From CAYUYM01 sp964449305 (GTDB lineage Bacteria > Bacteroidota > Ignavibacteria > SZUA-365 > CAYQST01): a DNA stretch of 7,584 nt. Made by a program: the position numbers and the translations under genes. Below the pieces are notes generated by a model. That model was not told the origin of the DNA, searched no databases, and saw only the letters and a list, made by a program, of their open reading frames with translations. Positions 7,101 through 7,584 of this stretch are shown in pieces. Where the stretch lies: NCBI GenBank assembly GCA_964449305.1, contig CAYUYM010000165.1:1-7584 (forward strand), read 5' to 3'. Numbering within the stretch: position 1 is the first letter of the stretch; every line of letters starts with the position of its first letter.

Positions 7101-7584
7101 GGAGCCCGGCACGTTTGCCGGATCGGTGACCATCAACAAGGAGCTTCACCTTGTCGGTGCAGGACAGTCACAGACAAGTGTGACCTCATCCGGCACCACA
7201 CCTGCCATCACGGTCACTGCGAACAATGTGGTGATCAGTGATCTCACAATCACCAATGCCAGCCAGCTTGTCGAAGGCGTTCGCATCAATGGTGCAACAT
7301 CCGGCCTTCTGGTGGAGCGGGTTGATTTCACCAACCTCGGAAACAACCCCGGACCGGGCAATGCCTACGGCATCCAGGTGATGACCTCATTTTCCGGCCT
7401 TGTTGTGAATCAATGCCGCTTCATCGCGACCAATCTGGGTGCATATTCGCGTGCGATGGGAATCTTTGCTCCAGCCAACAGCTCACATGCCAACTTTGAC
7501 ATACGTAATTCCACTTTCGAGTACTTCTTCACCGGCGTGGACATCCGGTCGCAGATCGACGGCCTGCTCATCCGGGACAACACA
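4174..7584 (+). CDS. Secreted right-handed parallel beta-helix repeat protein (3' partial)
   Basis: The frame is open from 4174 to the last base (1137 codons) with no stop, so the gene continues beyond the window. Residues 1-32 are a Sec signal peptide: R8 and R12, then a hydrophobic core LALFFLIGLLVAI, with cleavage expected after SALA at 32. The rest is beta-helix with many short GNTIT/NNTIT-type turns, as in NosD/PbH1 or pectate-lyase-like folds. Three modules are visible. Module 1 (about 58-518) begins FATIQEG...VYVAPGTYVES and closes with SNWWG (483-486) and YVPWL. Module 2 (about 539-934) begins FYSNFTDAI...AAGTFTES and closes with CNWFG (909-913) and FVPFN. Module 3 begins TTIQAG...VEPGTFAGS (about 959) and is cut off. 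No catalytic site can be identified. A T9SS or other anchor domain downstream is plausible given the neighbouring gene but is not visible. The protein is probably a surface or secreted carbohydrate-related or adhesive protein. Confidence 0.93.
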   Translation, partial: MLQPFPIRSVWRLALFFLIGLLVAIPTGSALAVPPGIHVDASYTSTNCGGHIWGVDAFATIQEGVNAAGLGWMVYVAPGTYVESNILVSQDVTIEGTGISREDVIVVPAAEDANVDNAFGSSAQNCFIIRANNVTIRNLTINGRGNPLLTVGKNNYRIGIVTADATYPGGGGGSWSNLHVDNVVVRHVYRRGISVFPRTNSGTIVENCRVDSVAYNHGLYLCGPSQALNNTITHCFQGIVFDLDATSPLGTNVITGNTLSQISNFPGCWGWSAPSTYNGQPRAIQFNCSDPACRPVEIRNNVIDDIGSTGGVGTVGVYMRLGDTNSELTGNTITLTSDGTLAQNVGLLLGWSYAKGYLVSGNTINSGGTGMGMMVHAVGSAGDPMEIEGNTLTGTSSTHSAPGDGTGIYVSNHYLFAPQDSTGSYITVSDGNTITGYARGIDMDRHTTVTKEITANIHGNTISGNVAGIVATSMVNAVDATSNWWGTANGPAHAKNVFNTGSQGNSVTNMVTYVPWLDAPPQTGVDYGPITNNDVPTEFYSNFTDAIAGTTAGGTITAAAGTFTESSTITKALTLNGAKAGVDARTRNTASGESIIDGTGLPAAQHDGMFIANGVSNVVIDGFEFSNWYLATTLNGDGNAISSYCMSADTLGASNVTILNNYIHDVGYNGILVGSENARFNSMTVQSGWIIQMNLIEDFTYAGIELTNVTQAQVLDNTIAAPSTLFNDPGDAGVGIEIAARSRTKPVVAGTNSLVQGNTITGSFVAGSRAAVNLLSRTYQAASNATLGSVTVDNNTITGATNVRAGVLAVAESRNNGPATIATLAITNNTLDGNNQGVELHNYVKSGSGTATHSNVTITGNSLSSNTTNGVHLMAATSGAGVTVSSNSILLNGLYGIRHEGSGTLAATCNWFGETGTSDVESMVSGSVTFVPFNISAVGPCTGGPVKVIHLGSVASVHTTIQAGVTAALPGDSVLVEPGTFAGSVTINKELHLVGAGQSQTSVTSSGTTPAITVTANNVVISDLTITNASQLVEGVRINGATSGLLVERVDFTNLGNNPGPGNAYGIQVMTSFSGLVVNQCRFIATNLGAYSRAMGIFAPANSSHANFDIRNSTFEYFFTGVDIRSQIDGLLIRDNT
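4345..7584 (+). repeat. Three tandem beta-helix modules within one gene
   Basis: The opening sequences of the modules lie at about 4345, 5788 and 7048. Each has the order T/F-I-Q/D-x-G/A, V-hydrophobic-V-x-PGT(Y/F), S/TI or LVS, then hL(x)G(x)G. The spacings are about 483 and 418 codons, so unlike the neighbour's repeats these are only distantly related in length and sequence. The first two are closed by an N-W-W/F-G motif followed within 27-30 residues by hVPW/F. DNA-level repetition is confined to short words such as GGCAACACCATCA (for example near 5161, 5257 and 5548). Confidence 0.8.

Overview
The window comes from a moderately GC-rich bacterium, most likely of the Bacteroidota/Ignavibacteria/Chlorobi lineage. 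The main evidence is that the first gene ends in a type IX secretion system (T9SS) type A sorting domain, a C-terminal signal essentially restricted to that group. The same protein uses YDG/MBG-type, invasin-type Ig-like, dockerin-like and cohesin-like modules, an architecture common in large secreted proteins of these bacteria. The species cannot be named from the sequence alone.

Layout. (1) Positions 1-2814, plus strand: the 3' part of a very large modular cell-surface protein, cut off at the left edge. It runs through YDG repeats, three Ig-like domains, a carboxypeptidase-regulatory-like domain, a degenerate dockerin-like pair, a cohesin-like domain and the T9SS signal. A strong hairpin follows the stop codon. 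(2) Positions 2867-3290: intergenic, with several hairpins and a 13-bp direct repeat but no convincing gene. (3) Positions 3291-3713, minus strand: a small lipoprotein of unknown function, with two candidate hairpins downstream. (4) Positions 3714-4173: a divergent intergenic region of about 460 bp. It holds a doubtful 55-codon minus-strand ORF resembling part of a LytTR DNA-binding domain, two hairpins and a weak promoter candidate. (5) Positions 4174 to the right edge, plus strand: a secreted right-handed parallel beta-helix protein. It is open for 1137 codons and still running at the window end. It has a clear signal peptide and Shine-Dalgarno sequence and at least three tandem beta-helix modules.

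The content is cell-envelope and secretion oriented: two very large exported repeat proteins flank one small lipoprotein. Each large gene appears to be its own transcription unit, and nothing links them as an operon. I see no mobile element, CRISPR array, RNA gene or defence system. The most interesting items are the exact codon-level periodicity of the surface-protein repeats, the three-module beta-helix, the strand-asymmetric palindrome at 3181-3218 and the possible LytTR remnant. I found no convincing previously undescribed multi-gene system.
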